Source: an uncultured Lentisphaeria bacterium
GTDB lineage: Bacteria; Verrucomicrobiota; Lentisphaeria; Victivallales; UBA1829
NCBI GenBank assembly: GCA_949282305.1
Contig: CASDPB010000121.1
Location: 1-64,000, forward strand
Length of the DNA stretch: 64,000 nucleotides
Direction of reading: 5' to 3'
Part shown: piece by piece, positions 37,762 through 47,609 of the stretch
How positions within the stretch are numbered: position 1 is the first letter of the stretch
Layout: each line of letters begins with the position of its first letter
The notes under the pieces: model-generated
Told to the model about the DNA's origin: nothing
The model's input: only the letters and a program-made list of their open reading frames with translations
Database searches by the model: none
Translations under genes and position numbers: made by a program

Positions 37762-38475
37762 TCAGGATTCGCGGATCGCTTTCACGCACTTGACAAGAGC
37801 GGGGATCGGATAATCCGCATCGCCTTCATATTCGAGTGTGAGGTATCCCTGATAGTCCGTGGCGCGCAGATAATCCAGATAAGCCTTCAAATCAAGATTT
37901 CCTGTTCCCACCACGACGTCTTCGGGGTGTCCGGCGCGGTCAAATACGAAATCCTTGATGTGAGTTCCGTAAAGACGTTCCCGGAATTTTTTGGCGACTG
38001 CCAGCGGATCTTCCCCGGCGTCCAGCATCCATGCGGTGTCAAGGCAGAACCCGATATTTTCGCTGGAACGGCGGAACAGTTCTTCCAGTGCCCAGACCGG
38101 TCCCAGTCTGTGCTGGCGTCCGTGATTGTGAATCGCAATCTTCTTTCCGTATTCCCCGCAGAGTTTTTCCACCATATCCAGAGCGTTCAGATCGAGGTCG
38201 GCGCTGATGGCGGGAAAGTCGGCAAGACAGGCGAACTCGAAGACTTTCCGCGCTTCCGCTTCATTCGTTGAAAAATAATGGACTCCGAAAGAGGTTACGG
38301 CAATGCCGTTGTCACGGTACTGCTGCAATGTGTCTGCGGGTGAATGAATGTCAAGATGCACTCCGCAGAGTTCAATTTTATCGACTCCGCACTTCCCGAG
38401 CGCCTCAATGACCTTTTCCGTTTCCTTGTAGGTGTGGAAACACCAGCTTTGAATTCCCAGTTTTGAAGTGAACAT
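37762..38475 (-). CDS. Sugar phosphate isomerase/epimerase-like TIM barrel
   Basis: 237 residues of the xylose isomerase-like AP endonuclease 2 fold. Metal-ligand stretches: IELCGVHLD, KIAIHNHGRQHRLG, IGFCLDTAWMLDAG, LYGTHIKDFVF and YLTLEYEGD, giving the usual Glu/Asp/His/Glu set. Members isomerise or epimerise sugars or inositols. AAAGGAG precedes the ATG. It has its own promoter and terminator, so it is probably monocistronic. Confidence 0.87.
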   Translation of the reverse strand: MFTSKLGIQSWCFHTYKETEKVIEALGKCGVDKIELCGVHLDIHSPADTLQQYRDNGIAVTSFGVHYFSTNEAEARKVFEFACLADFPAISADLDLNALDMVEKLCGEYGKKIAIHNHGRQHRLGPVWALEELFRRSSENIGFCLDTAWMLDAGEDPLAVAKKFRERLYGTHIKDFVFDRAGHPEDVVVGTGNLDLKAYLDYLRATDYQGYLTLEYEGDADYPIPALVKCVKAIRES

Positions 38476-38504
38476 GAAAAAAACTCCTTTTTGGTTGTCC
38501 GGAA

Positions 38505-38533
38505 ATTATAGAGCGTCCTCTGCGTTTTCGCAA
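38505..38533 (-). promoter_or_regulatory. Promoter of the sugar isomerase gene
   Basis: On the minus strand TTGCGA (38528-38533) and TATAAT (38505-38510) with a 17-base spacer, 30 bases before the start. Confidence 0.65.
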
Positions 38534-38694
38534 CTCCTGTTTTGAAAAAAGAATACTTTATTGATATTTTTGTTGTTGCGGATTCAGGAAAAAGCGGGAG
38601 GAGTCACCTTTGTTTCCCCGTCTGCTGCAAAAGCCGGACACCTTGCGCCGGGATTGAACAAATGCGTTTTTTCATCGGAACCGCAAAGAAAAAA

Positions 38695-38744
38695 GGAAAA
38701 TTTTTCCGTTTGCCTATTGACAAAAACTTATTTTTTAGTATACT
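38695..38744 (+). promoter_or_regulatory. Promoter and possible operator of the second GntR module
   Basis: TTGACA (38717-38722) and TATACT (38739-38744) with a 16-base spacer. Upstream, GGAAAA (38695-38700) and TTTTCC (38702-38707) form a short inverted repeat. The CTATTGACA core and the inverted pair recur before the GntR gene at 5064. Confidence 0.75.
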
Positions 38745-38774
38745 ATAGTAAAGAGATAAGAAGGATGGTATTTC

Positions 38775-39893
38775 ATGGATCATAAGAGTCTTGAGGAACT
38801 TCGGCGCATTGCCGCAGAACGGTCCCGTTGCGGGAAGCCGGTGTTTCTGCTGCTTGCGGAGTGTATGGAAAGACTGATCCGTGACAAGGTCTGGAAAGAT
38901 GCCCAGCGTCTGCCTCCCGATTCCGTTCTTGCGGAAAAGATCGGCGTTTCCCATATCACGTTGGCAAAGTCCCTGAATGAGTTGCGCAAGAAAGACCTGG
39001 TGCAGAGAAGCCGCTCTCTGGGGACATTCGTCTATTCGCCCAAGGAGAACATCCGCGGGACATCGGCGGAGAACAGCCGGAAAATGGTGGCTCTTCTGCT
39101 GGACGACATCAATTCGCAGACAATCGGTTCCGAATTCATCAGGGAGTTGCTTCAGAATCTTGAGAAAGCTGGCATCGGCGTGCTTCTGCAGAGCGCGGGG
39201 AACCGTCCGGCGCAGCAGGAAAGGCAGTTGCTGGACGCCATGTTGAACCCGGACTGCAACGGCGCTCTGGTCTGGATGATCCTGAGCAACGAAGTCATCG
39301 GGAAGGTGTTGGAAAAGCAGCCGGCGCACTGGCCTGTCGTGTTCATGAATGAGAGTCCCGCAGTGAGGCATCGGGAATATGATGCGGTAGTTTACGACGG
39401 GCTGGGGGCCGCATACCGGATCGGTGACGAGTTTTTTGCTTCCGGAGGCAGGGAAGCCGTTCTCCTCACGGCGGACTGGCGGCTGCATTATGACAGTGTC
39501 CGGCAGAGGGTGCAGGGGCTTTGCCAGGCGGCGGCGAAGCACAATCTTCCCCGGGAAAGCGTGCGAGTGGTGTCCTACCGGGAAAGAGAGATTCCGTTTG
39601 AGCAGCTGGGATGTGGGAAGCGGCGGCTGCTTGTTTTCGTATCGGATGAGGACTTGAGCAATACGCTTTCCGCCATGTTGGAACATGGGATTTCCGCCGC
39701 GCAGATGGAGCCCTGGATCGGAATCAGTTATTCCCAGAACCGGTTTGTTCCCGCGTCCATTCCGATGTTCCGGTTTGATTCCGGACTGATGGCTTCAAAG
39801 GCGGTGGATATTCTGACTGCCAGGCTGCACGGCGCGCAAAGTGCGTTCAAAGACATAAAAATCAGCGGGAAAATAGTACACAACCACAATTAA
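38775..39893 (+). CDS. GntR-type regulator with LacI-like ligand domain
   Basis: 372 residues. Winged helix at about 20-88: RLPPDSVLAEKIGVSHITLAKSLNELRKKDLVQRSRSLGTFVY by pattern (helix-turn-helix VLAEKIGVSHITLAKSLN, wing SLGTFVYSP). The C-terminal domain is periplasmic-binding-protein-like: KMVALLLDDINSQTIGSEFI, NGALVWMILSNEVIG, LVFVSDEDLSNTLSAMLEHG. It heads module 2 and is followed after 16 bases by a pseudopilin, then a lipoprotein and a giant exported enzyme. It probably represses them until a sugar binds (inference). Confidence 0.82.
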   Translation: MDHKSLEELRRIAAERSRCGKPVFLLLAECMERLIRDKVWKDAQRLPPDSVLAEKIGVSHITLAKSLNELRKKDLVQRSRSLGTFVYSPKENIRGTSAENSRKMVALLLDDINSQTIGSEFIRELLQNLEKAGIGVLLQSAGNRPAQQERQLLDAMLNPDCNGALVWMILSNEVIGKVLEKQPAHWPVVFMNESPAVRHREYDAVVYDGLGAAYRIGDEFFASGGREAVLLTADWRLHYDSVRQRVQGLCQAAAKHNLPRESVRVVSYREREIPFEQLGCGKRRLLVFVSDEDLSNTLSAMLEHGISAAQMEPWIGISYSQNRFVPASIPMFRFDSGLMASKAVDILTARLHGAQSAFKDIKISGKIVHNHN

Positions 39894-39909
39894 GAAGGAG
39901 GCATGAGTC

Positions 39910-40617
39910 ATGGCTTATAAAGTGAAAAGATTTACATTGATTGAACTTCTGATAGTAATAGCGATTATTGCAGTTCTTGCCGGTATGCTGCTGCCTGCGC
40001 TGGGAGCGGCAAGGGAACGGGCAAGAAGCACGCAATGTCTGTCAAATCTCAAACAGCTCGGGCTGGGTGACGTTGCTTATGCAAATGATTACCGGGACTG
40101 GATTACGACCATTCAGCATAATGACGTCTATGCCATCGGCATCGAAGGCAGTGAACGCTGCCTGGGGGCGCTTTTCCGTCTCTCCTATGTCAAGGATCCG
40201 AAAGTCTTTTACTGCCCCAGTCTTAGAAATCCCAATTATGCGGGCAACTGGCCCGCCAATCTCGGCGAAGGCATGGGCGGATATATCGGCTACTGGAAAT
40301 CATTGTGGAAGGATCAGGGGAATGCCTGGGATTATGAGAGCTTCAAGCTGACCGGGCCGTATCCGTATTTTGTCAACGGCAGCAATAAACGCGCCGCCGG
40401 CGCCAGTGCGATGCCTCTGGCTTTGGATTTCGCCTACTCCTGGGCGGCGATCAATCCGGAAGGAGTGCCGCATAAGAATAAGTTCAACGTTACCTTTGCC
40501 GACGGTTCCGCCGCTCAGTATGTGGACACGGAGAATTACATGAAAACGACGAACAGTTATCAGCTGATGTGGAAAGCGCCGGATAAAATCATGCAGTCGC
40601 GCGGAGCGAAAGACTGA
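39910..40617 (+). CDS. Type II pseudopilin-like protein with H-X9-DG motif
   Basis: 235 residues, AAGGAGG before the start. Prepilin signal [19 protein letters not shown] after a short basic leader, cut before Phe. The H-X9-DG motif is [12 protein letters not shown] near residue 195. The middle has Cys-containing [13 protein letters not shown], typical of this family. Expected in the inner membrane with its globular part in the periplasm. Second pseudopilin linked to a GntR regulator in this window. Confidence 0.9.
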   Translation: MAYKVKRFTLIELLIVIAIIAVLAGMLLPALGAARERARSTQCLSNLKQLGLGDVAYANDYRDWITTIQHNDVYAIGIEGSERCLGALFRLSYVKDPKVFYCPSLRNPNYAGNWPANLGEGMGGYIGYWKSLWKDQGNAWDYESFKLTGPYPYFVNGSNKRAAGASAMPLALDFAYSWAAINPEGVPHKNKFNVTFADGSAAQYVDTENYMKTTNSYQLMWKAPDKIMQSRGAKD

Positions 40618-40628
40618 GGAGGAAAACT

Positions 40629-40898
40629 ATGAAAAGAAAGTGCATCGCCGCTGTTCTTATTCTCTGCTGCATCGCCGGATGCAGTTCCGAAAGAACAAAA
40701 ATTGCGGAAAAGGCGAAAGCCTGTATCGAAAATACTTCCAGACGTGAAATCGCCACGACTCTGCCTGTGATTACCCGGCAGGAGGGGAATCACTATTATG
40801 CCGATGCCGTGTTCGTGCAGTCGGGCATGGAAAAAGCCGTAAAGCTCAAAATCACGGTTTCAGGCAATGATGTGCAGGTGGAATGTCTGCCCGATTGA
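40629..40898 (+). CDS. Small lipoprotein of unknown function
   Basis: 89 residues with a clear lipoprotein signal: RKCIAAVLILCCIAGCSSE, lipobox IAGC. The mature part of about 68 residues is mixed alpha/beta with no domain recognised. GGAGG lies before the start, 11 bases after the pseudopilin stop, and its stop is 26 bases before the giant enzyme start, so the three are cotranscribed. Confidence 0.8.
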   Translation: MKRKCIAAVLILCCIAGCSSERTKIAEKAKACIENTSRREIATTLPVITRQEGNHYYADAVFVQSGMEKAVKLKITVSGNDVQVECLPD

Positions 40899-40924
40899 AA
40901 ATCACAGGATGGAAAGGGATTTCA

Positions 40925-43900
40925 ATGAGTTATTTTCTTCACAGTGTTATTTTGCTTTTTTCTGTTTTGCCGTTCTGTTTTTCCGTTTCGGCATCTGCCG
41001 GTGAGATGCTGGAGAACTCTGCGGCAGCATACTGCTTCAATGATGCGACCGGAAGCGTTTCGGGGATCCGTTTCCTGCCGTCGGGAAAACGTGTCGTGAC
41101 CGCTGTTTGCAATTCTTATCTGCTGATGGCGCACGGTGAAAAAGATGTAACGGCGTTTGAGGCACAGGACAGGGTGATCGAAAAGAAAAAGAACGGCGGC
41201 TCCATCTGCTACCGTTGCGTCAACCCGCTTCTGCCGGGGCTGATCATATCCAAACGTTACTGGCTGGAAAACAACGGGTTGAGGCGGGAGCTCACATTTC
41301 AGAACCGGGATTCGAGGAAGCGCTATCTGATCCCGTTCACGAGGGTTGCCTTTGCGCCTGAATTCAAACGGGATTCCTTCTGGTTCGGCGCCGGCTATCT
41401 CGGTCCGTTCATTCCCGCTCCGCAGGTGTCCAGAGAGACGAAAGCGGACAAGTATGTGCAGAGCAGCAAGGGCATGGTTCTGATTCATTCCGATCCGGGA
41501 AAGGGGAGCTTTGCCAACTACCGTGTGAAGATCAATGATACAGTGGTTTACCCGTGGTGGCAGTCGACGATCGGGCGCTACCGCGAACAGGAAGACCGCC
41601 TTTATTATACGCCCGACGGCTGGCGCATGAGTCTCGGCTGCCTTGACCTGCCGCCGGATGACGGTTCCATCCGGTATACGGACGTTCTCACTGTCTTTTC
41701 CGGGAATCTTTTTACGTTCTTTTCGGAAGTTCTGGGAAAGGACAGGGACTTTCAGGAAGCGCTTGCGGCGATTCCCCCGGTTGCTCCGGAAGCGGATGAC
41801 CTTTCCTATATCCTTTCGATGAGCGCCAACGATGTTGCAAGGCATCACACGGAAATGCTTGACGAGGGCAACGTTGTCTACCTTGCGAATCTGCTGGGGA
41901 GCTGGGGCGATTACCGTGCGCGGGAGGACAACCGCGGCTGGTGCGGCGGTCGGATTTCCACGAAAGAACTGCATGATTTCTTTCAGTCGATCCGGAATAT
42001 TTCGCCGCGGTTCCTGACTGCGAACTATGGGATTACCGTTGCGGCAAATCATTCCGCGCCGATCCTTGCGGAGAAACCCGAGTGGTTTCGCATGCTTGAC
42101 CGTCAGGGGCGCAGGGATTCTCTTTTCCCCGGTCTGAGTGAAAACTTCCAGTCCATGATGAACCTGCCGGAGGTAAGAGATTTTTACATGAATTCTCTGC
42201 TCGGCATGGCAAACGATCTCGGAAACCGGATGGTCTACATTGATGAAGCGCAGCAGAACAATACGATCAACTGGCAGCGCGACGAACTGATCCGCGATGA
42301 CCATCTTGTGATGTTCTGGGACAAACTGCGCCGCCGTGCGCGCGAGGAGGGAAAACTGCTGTTCTTCAATGGAAGCGGACAGCCGTTCGCGGATCTCAAT
42401 TACATGGAAAACGCACGTATGATGGCTCCGGAGAACTGGCGGGAGTATGCCGGTGTCGCGCTCGGACTGGAACTGTTCTCCGCATTCCGTCCGCACTCCC
42501 GCATCAGCCCGCTTTACTGGGAGCCGACGACGGTGAACGATTATTCCAACCGTTTCCTTGCGCTCGGCTGGGTGCCTGCATTTCAATATGACGGGGAACA
42601 GCCGCTTGCGCCTGTCCGCGCAGCCTACGAGACAGGCAACGCCGATCCGGTGGACGTCCGTTACACTCCGGACTGGAAGAGCGATCCAAAGACGAATGTG
42701 GAAAGTTATGCGATGCGCCGCCTGGGAACAGATGATATTCTGGTCAGTTTCATCAACCGGAACCGGACGGCAGTATCGCAGGAATTCACGCTGGATCTTG
42801 CTTCCCTGAAATTCCCGGAGGAACAGCGGATCAACATCTGGGCTATGCCGGTCAAACGGTACGGAAAGGATCGGAAGGAATACTTCCTGAGCAATCGTGA
42901 CTACCGGGAACTTTACCGGAGGAACAACTGGCAGGGCGGCTTCATCGGTGCGCCTGAACTTGTTTATTCGGGTCCCGCCAGGGGAGTGTTCCGCCATACC
43001 CGGAGGGACTGGCGGCGCGATCAGATGATTCAATTCGTCATTACGCCATCCCCGCTGTCGATTTTTTCCGAGAACAGCCTGCCCTGCAATTATTTTTATA
43101 CAAAATCAAGGCATACCGCAATCAGCGGTTCGACTGTCACGACGCAGAGGGAGGCTGTGGAGATCCTGCTTGCCGACCGGGACTGTTTTTTTACCTCCGT
43201 TGAAGTGGACGGCAAAAAAGTGACTTACCGCCCTGTTGATGTCGGGGGACAGCTTTTTCAGCTGATTACTCTGCCTGCGGGGACTCATCATATCCGGTGG
43301 GAGAAGGAGAAGCGGAAACCTGCTGCCGTCCATGCGGTTCCGGCGGCGGATGTGGCGGACGGCAGGCGGATTCGTGTTTCGTCGGGGGACTTGTCACAAC
43401 TTTATGCCGTTGAGTTTGAAGGGCGGACCGTCTATACGGGGACACTTCCGGCGGAACTGCCGGAGCGGCGTCCCGGGGGGATCTACCGGCTGCGTTTTGC
43501 CGGTGTCCCGGATCAGTACCGGGAATTCCGGCTGCCGGAAGGAGTTCCGGGCAGTGTCGCGCCGGTGGCGTCTCCGAAACGCCATCCCGCACAGAGGAAC
43601 GTGGTTCCTGCCGATGTAAAACATCAGAATGTTTCGATCAGCGCAGGGGCAACTTATGTCAGCGACTGGGACGACGCGTTCGACTTGCAGAGAAATCAGC
43701 TTCCTTACATTGTCGGGGCGAATCCGCAGACTCTGGAGCTGAAAGCGGGAACAAGCCCCAGGGAGCGCGGCAACTTTGTCTCACTCTATGTGAATACCTG
43801 TGCAGGCTTTGAGCTGAGCGGAGCCAGGCAGATTGAACTGAAGCTGAAGAATACCTTTTTTGACAATCCGGCGCAGTTCAAGGGGCATGTCATGTATAAT

Positions 43901-44896
43901 TACAGGAATCCGGCACTGGATTTTGCGGGGTTCATCATTGATTATCGTGTCGGAGGGAAATACACGCATCGTGTCACCTGTTCCGTCGGCCTTTATTCGG
44001 ACAAGCTGCGGAATCCCCTGCCGCCGTGGGGCTGCGGCAGGGTGCAGGATCGCGCATACGATCTGGGGCAGCTTGTCGATGAACGAGCCGAACATGTGTT
44101 TTCGCTTGATCTTGCGCGTATGGCGCCGAAAAATTGGGACGGCACCGTGTTTTTCAGCGTCGGGACCAGCCGTTTGAATCCGAACCGTCTGCTGGATGTG
44201 AAGATTCTTTCTTTCAACCGGGCGGACGCCGGAAATTTTCTGGAACCGCTGGAGAGAAGGGCCGGACTGCCGGATATGCTTCATCTGCCGAAATTGCTTT
44301 ACACGCCGCGCTCCCTCCAGAAGCCGGTGCCGTCCGAATGGCGCAACTGGAGCAGAACCACGCCGCTGCGTGCTCTCTCCATGACGAAGAATCCCGTAAC
44401 CCAGCAGACTTGGGGATATCTTGCCTACGATGACCGGTATTGCTATCTCGGCGTCATCGGAGAGGAACGGGCGCGCAAGGTGCTTGCGGATGACCCTTAC
44501 AATATCTGGAAGAACGATTGCATTGAAGCATACTGGGAGCGTCCGGACGGTTCCGTTTACCAGGTCGTCGCCGATGTCCGCGGGGCAAAACGCGCCAGTG
44601 TCAACTACAAGGGGGTGAACTGCGACGAAGTGAAGGTATGCAGCCGGATTATGTCCGGAAAAGGCTTTGTGATCTTCATCGCTGTTCCGTGGGCGACGTT
44701 GAAAATCGACAGTCCGGATGCCGGGAAGAAGATCAAGTTCAATCTCTGCCGCTCGCGTCAGGGCAGGGAGCCGGAATACGGCAACTGGGGACTGGGCGAG
44801 AAACGTTATGCGGAACCGGAAAATTTCGGGACTCTCATGCTCGGGCTTTTCAATGCCGGGCAGGGGCGTGCGGAAGAGATACCGCTTCGGAAATGA
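40925..44896 (+). CDS. Giant exported glycosidase-like protein with CBM9-like C-terminus
   Basis: 1323 residues from the ATG at 40925 (AAAGGGA upstream); the frame is open 14 codons earlier, but the signal peptide YFLHSVILLFSVLPFCFSVS begins here. Regions in order: an N-terminal beta-sandwich like a mutarotase or GH front domain (NNGLRRELTFQNRD), a TIM-barrel-like region about 290-620 with RMVYIDEAQQNN (D440, E441 candidate acids), further beta-rich domains, and at the end a carbohydrate-binding family 9-like domain (YLAYDDRYCYLGVIGEE, IWKNDCIEAYWE, FIAVPWATL). It is expected to act on glycans outside the inner membrane. The substrate is not assignable. The Gfo/Idh/MocA gene follows after 35 bases. 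Confidence 0.7.
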   Translation: MSYFLHSVILLFSVLPFCFSVSASAGEMLENSAAAYCFNDATGSVSGIRFLPSGKRVVTAVCNSYLLMAHGEKDVTAFEAQDRVIEKKKNGGSICYRCVNPLLPGLIISKRYWLENNGLRRELTFQNRDSRKRYLIPFTRVAFAPEFKRDSFWFGAGYLGPFIPAPQVSRETKADKYVQSSKGMVLIHSDPGKGSFANYRVKINDTVVYPWWQSTIGRYREQEDRLYYTPDGWRMSLGCLDLPPDDGSIRYTDVLTVFSGNLFTFFSEVLGKDRDFQEALAAIPPVAPEADDLSYILSMSANDVARHHTEMLDEGNVVYLANLLGSWGDYRAREDNRGWCGGRISTKELHDFFQSIRNISPRFLTANYGITVAANHSAPILAEKPEWFRMLDRQGRRDSLFPGLSENFQSMMNLPEVRDFYMNSLLGMANDLGNRMVYIDEAQQNNTINWQRDELIRDDHLVMFWDKLRRRAREEGKLLFFNGSGQPFADLNYMENARMMAPENWREYAGVALGLELFSAFRPHSRISPLYWEPTTVNDYSNRFLALGWVPAFQYDGEQPLAPVRAAYETGNADPVDVRYTPDWKSDPKTNVESYAMRRLGTDDILVSFINRNRTAVSQEFTLDLASLKFPEEQRINIWAMPVKRYGKDRKEYFLSNRDYRELYRRNNWQGGFIGAPELVYSGPARGVFRHTRRDWRRDQMIQFVITPSPLSIFSENSLPCNYFYTKSRHTAISGSTVTTQREAVEILLADRDCFFTSVEVDGKKVTYRPVDVGGQLFQLITLPAGTHHIRWEKEKRKPAAVHAVPAADVADGRRIRVSSGDLSQLYAVEFEGRTVYTGTLPAELPERRPGGIYRLRFAGVPDQYREFRLPEGVPGSVAPVASPKRHPAQRNVVPADVKHQNVSISAGATYVSDWDDAFDLQRNQLPYIVGANPQTLELKAGTSPRERGNFVSLYVNTCAGFELSGARQIELKLKNTFFDNPAQFKGHVMYNYRNPALDFAGFIIDYRVGGKYTHRVTCSVGLYSDKLRNPLPPWGCGRVQDRAYDLGQLVDERAEHVFSLDLARMAPKNWDGTVFFSVGTSRLNPNRLLDVKILSFNRADAGNFLEPLERRAGLPDMLHLPKLLYTPRSLQKPVPSEWRNWSRTTPLRALSMTKNPVTQQTWGYLAYDDRYCYLGVIGEERARKVLADDPYNIWKNDCIEAYWERPDGSVYQVVADVRGAKRASVNYKGVNCDEVKVCSRIMSGKGFVIFIAVPWATLKIDSPDAGKKIKFNLCRSRQGREPEYGNWGLGEKRYAEPENFGTLMLGLFNAGQGRAEEIPLRK

Positions 44897-44931
44897 CAGG
44901 AAAACTGCAAATTGAAGGAGTTTTTTTCAGT

Positions 44932-46254
44932 ATGCTGAACGCTGTGATTGTGGGCGCGGGACACCGTGCCCTGGGGTATGCGAAATATGCGGAACTTCAC
45001 CCGGAACGGCTCCGGGTGGTCGGAGTTGCCGATCTGTTCCCCGAACGCCGGCAGGCCGTGGCGCGGCTCTATTCCCTGCCTCCGGAACATTGTTTCAACT
45101 CTCTTGACGCCATGCTGGCGCATGGCAGAATCGCCGATGTCGCCATCAACGGCACGATGGATCATCAGCATGTCGCCACGACCATTCCGCTGCTGGAAAC
45201 AGGGTATGACGTCCTGCTGGAAAAACCGTTTGCCGTCAATGCCGGGGAACTGCGCAAGCTCGCGGAAGGAGTGCATAAGACCGGACACAAGGTCATGATC
45301 TGCCATGTCCTGCGCTATGCCCCGTTCTACCGGGAGATCAAGGCGCGGATCGCCGCCGGTGCCGTCGGGGAGATCATCGACATTCAGACAGCCGAGCATG
45401 TCAGTTACCATCACTTCAGCGCATGTTATGTGCGCGGAAAATGGGGGCGGCAGGACGCCTGCAACGGGGCGACCTCCCTGCTGGCGAAGTGCAGTCACGA
45501 CCTTGACCTGATCGCCTGGCTGAAAAGCGGTATCCGCCCTGTTTCCGTAGACAGCATGGGGAGTCTCCGGTACTTCACCCGGGAGAATGCGCCGGAGCAT
45601 TCCGGGACGCACTGTCTGCTGGACTGCCCGCTGGTCGATACCTGCGATTTCTCCGTGAAACGCCTGCATCTGGATCACCCTGTCCGCTGGGCGGCGTACA
45701 TCTGGCCGGAGCTGGCTTACCTCCCGGAACGCAATACGCCGGAACAGCGGAGAGCCGCCTTGTGCAATCCGGCGCATCCATATTCCCGCTGTGTCTGGAA
45801 GTGCGACAACGACCAGCCGGACCGGCAGAGCGTGATGATTGAGTTTGAAGATGGTTCCCTTGCGACGCACAGCATGATCGCCGACACGGCACGCCCGATG
45901 CGCAGGATTCATGTGATCGGCACGGAAGGGGAAATCGAGGGCGTTTTCGATGACAACCGTTTTGTGGTCCGGCATCGTGATCTGCGTCCCGGACATGAAT
46001 ACGGCGAGGAGGTCGTCGATACCGGCGATCTCGGGGATACGACCGGAGCCTATGGAGACCACGGCGGCGGAGATTTGCGTCTGGTGGAGGATTTTGTCAA
46101 TTATTCCGAGGGAAAACCCGCATCGCTTTCCTGCACGGCATTGACGGATTCGCTGACAGGGCATCTGCTGGTGTTCGCCGCCGATGAAGCGAGGCGCCGG
46201 AAACGGCGCATTGATTTCACCGAGTTCTGCAAAGGCATAACGGAGATCAGCTGA
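44932..46254 (+). CDS. Gfo/Idh/MocA family oxidoreductase
   Basis: 440 residues from the ATG at 44932 (GAAGGAG 11 bases upstream). The Rossmann start is NAVIVGAGHRALGYAKYAEL (GxGxxG-like), then VLLEKPFAVNAGELRKLAEG with the catalytic EKP motif. The C-terminal half begins at about 130 and has LLAKCSHDLDLIAWLKSG, holding the conserved HxxD. DNDQPDRQSVMIEFEDGSLATHS is typical of this family. Such enzymes oxidise or reduce sugars or cyclitols with NAD(P). As the last gene of module 2 it probably processes a product of the exported enzyme. Confidence 0.9.
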   Translation: MLNAVIVGAGHRALGYAKYAELHPERLRVVGVADLFPERRQAVARLYSLPPEHCFNSLDAMLAHGRIADVAINGTMDHQHVATTIPLLETGYDVLLEKPFAVNAGELRKLAEGVHKTGHKVMICHVLRYAPFYREIKARIAAGAVGEIIDIQTAEHVSYHHFSACYVRGKWGRQDACNGATSLLAKCSHDLDLIAWLKSGIRPVSVDSMGSLRYFTRENAPEHSGTHCLLDCPLVDTCDFSVKRLHLDHPVRWAAYIWPELAYLPERNTPEQRRAALCNPAHPYSRCVWKCDNDQPDRQSVMIEFEDGSLATHSMIADTARPMRRIHVIGTEGEIEGVFDDNRFVVRHRDLRPGHEYGEEVVDTGDLGDTTGAYGDHGGGDLRLVEDFVNYSEGKPASLSCTALTDSLTGHLLVFAADEARRRKRRIDFTEFCKGITEIS

Positions 46255-46426
46255 TGCCTGTCAATGGAAGAATTGACTGTTCGGAAAAACAGGCTGGATG
46301 CCGCGGCGCCTTGTCCGCCGGAGGAGAAACGCGCAGGGCTTCCAGCCATGCCGCAATCCGACTGCGCCGGAAATGCCGGTCGCCGCAGACGGAGTTTCCC
46401 GACCGCATGTTCTGCATCGGGAAAAT

Positions 46427-47536
46427 TCACTTCTGAAGCAGGGACTGAATTTGGGCAATGACATCCTGCGGCGCAATGCAGGAAAGGCATTTTCTGGAGC
46501 CGTCCGGACAGATCCGCTTGAAGCAGGGGGCACACTCCTGCTTGTCGAACAGGATACGCCATTTTGCGGAAATCGGAGAGGTTGCCGCCGGATCGGTCGG
46601 ACCGAACGGAACAACTCCTCTGCCTCCCAGAGCCGCCGACAGGTGCATGTTGCCGCTGTCGTTCGCAACGCACATCTCGGCATTTTGCAGAATCTGCATC
46701 AGCTCAACCAATGTCGTCTTCCCTGCAAGGTCAATGACATGATCGCCGGAAAGCCCCTTGACCGCCGCCGAAGCCAGTTCCGCTTCCTTTTTTGCGGACA
46801 ATACAGCAACGTATCCTTTTCTCTCCTCCAGCCACCAGCGGCAGACTTCCCGGAAGCAGTCCGTATCCCAGCGTTTGGCGGCTCCGTAAGCCGCACCGGG
46901 AGCAACGGCGAGGAGATGTTCCGCTTCCACCGCCCTGCGAACATCGTCCGTGGCGCATTCCGGCTCGTACGGAATCCGGAATTCCGGAAGCGAACCGTCC
47001 CATGCAGGGGCGCCCAGCGCCATAATCATGGAAAGATACTTCATGGCATGGTGCGGACGGTTCAGCATCCGGTCCTGCCGTTTCGGAAACTGGAAAGCCC
47101 GGGCCAGCAGCCAGGAACGGTTGCGGGCGGCGGCACCGTAAAGTTTCGGAATCCGCGCCGCTTTCATCCAGAGAGCGTCCCGGAACGAGTTGTTGAAGAG
47201 GATGCCGATTCCTGCATACAGCGAGCGGATTTCGCGCATTTCCCCCCATGTCGGAAAACGATGGGCGTCCTGGAGTTCGATCACCTTGTCCACAAGCTCC
47301 GGCAGAGCGCGGAGCACAGGGGCGAGCCCTTTCGGACATGCCGCGAAGATGCCGCATTTTTCAGGCACGATCCTGCGGAGCTGCATCATTGCCGGCAGAG
47401 TCATGACAACGTCTCCCAGCCAGTTCGGAGTGCGGACCAGCACCCCGTCCTTCCAGTCGTAAGGGTCGGGTTTTGTGACGGGAAACACCGGAATTTCACC
47501 GAAATCCGGAATAAGAACTTCAAGACTCATGGTCAC
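46427..47536 (-). CDS. Glycosyltransferase family 9, heptosyltransferase-like
   Basis: 369 residues with the GT9 signature: GVLVRTPNWLGDVVMTLPAM at the N-terminus, LAVAPGAAYGAAKRWDTDCF for the sugar-nucleotide domain, and EMCVANDSGNMHLSAALG for the acceptor-facing loop. It looks like LPS heptosyltransferase II (WaaF), which adds heptose to the inner core on the cytoplasmic face. A Cys-rich end (QECAPCFKRICPDG) is common in this group. It is convergent with the module 2 operon. Confidence 0.85.
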   Translation of the reverse strand: MTMSLEVLIPDFGEIPVFPVTKPDPYDWKDGVLVRTPNWLGDVVMTLPAMMQLRRIVPEKCGIFAACPKGLAPVLRALPELVDKVIELQDAHRFPTWGEMREIRSLYAGIGILFNNSFRDALWMKAARIPKLYGAAARNRSWLLARAFQFPKRQDRMLNRPHHAMKYLSMIMALGAPAWDGSLPEFRIPYEPECATDDVRRAVEAEHLLAVAPGAAYGAAKRWDTDCFREVCRWWLEERKGYVAVLSAKKEAELASAAVKGLSGDHVIDLAGKTTLVELMQILQNAEMCVANDSGNMHLSAALGGRGVVPFGPTDPAATSPISAKWRILFDKQECAPCFKRICPDGSRKCLSCIAPQDVIAQIQSLLQK

Positions 47537-47554
47537 CTCGTAAAAACAGAAGGA

Positions 47555-47585
47555 ACATGAAAGCCCTGCGGAAGAGCTTTCATGT
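47555..47585 (-). terminator. Probable terminator after the YhcH gene
   Basis: ACATGAAAGC pairs with GCTTTCATGT around an 11-base loop. On the minus strand it is followed by TTCCTTCTGTTTTT. It lies between the YhcH stop and the GT9 start. Confidence 0.5.
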
Positions 47586-47609
47586 CCGGAAAAAACTTGT
47601 GCCGGCGGA

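Noticed and set aside
44638-44931. Upstream extension of the Gfo/Idh/MocA gene
   Set aside because: It lies inside the preceding gene in another frame; the Rossmann start MLNAVIVGAG fixes the start at 44932.
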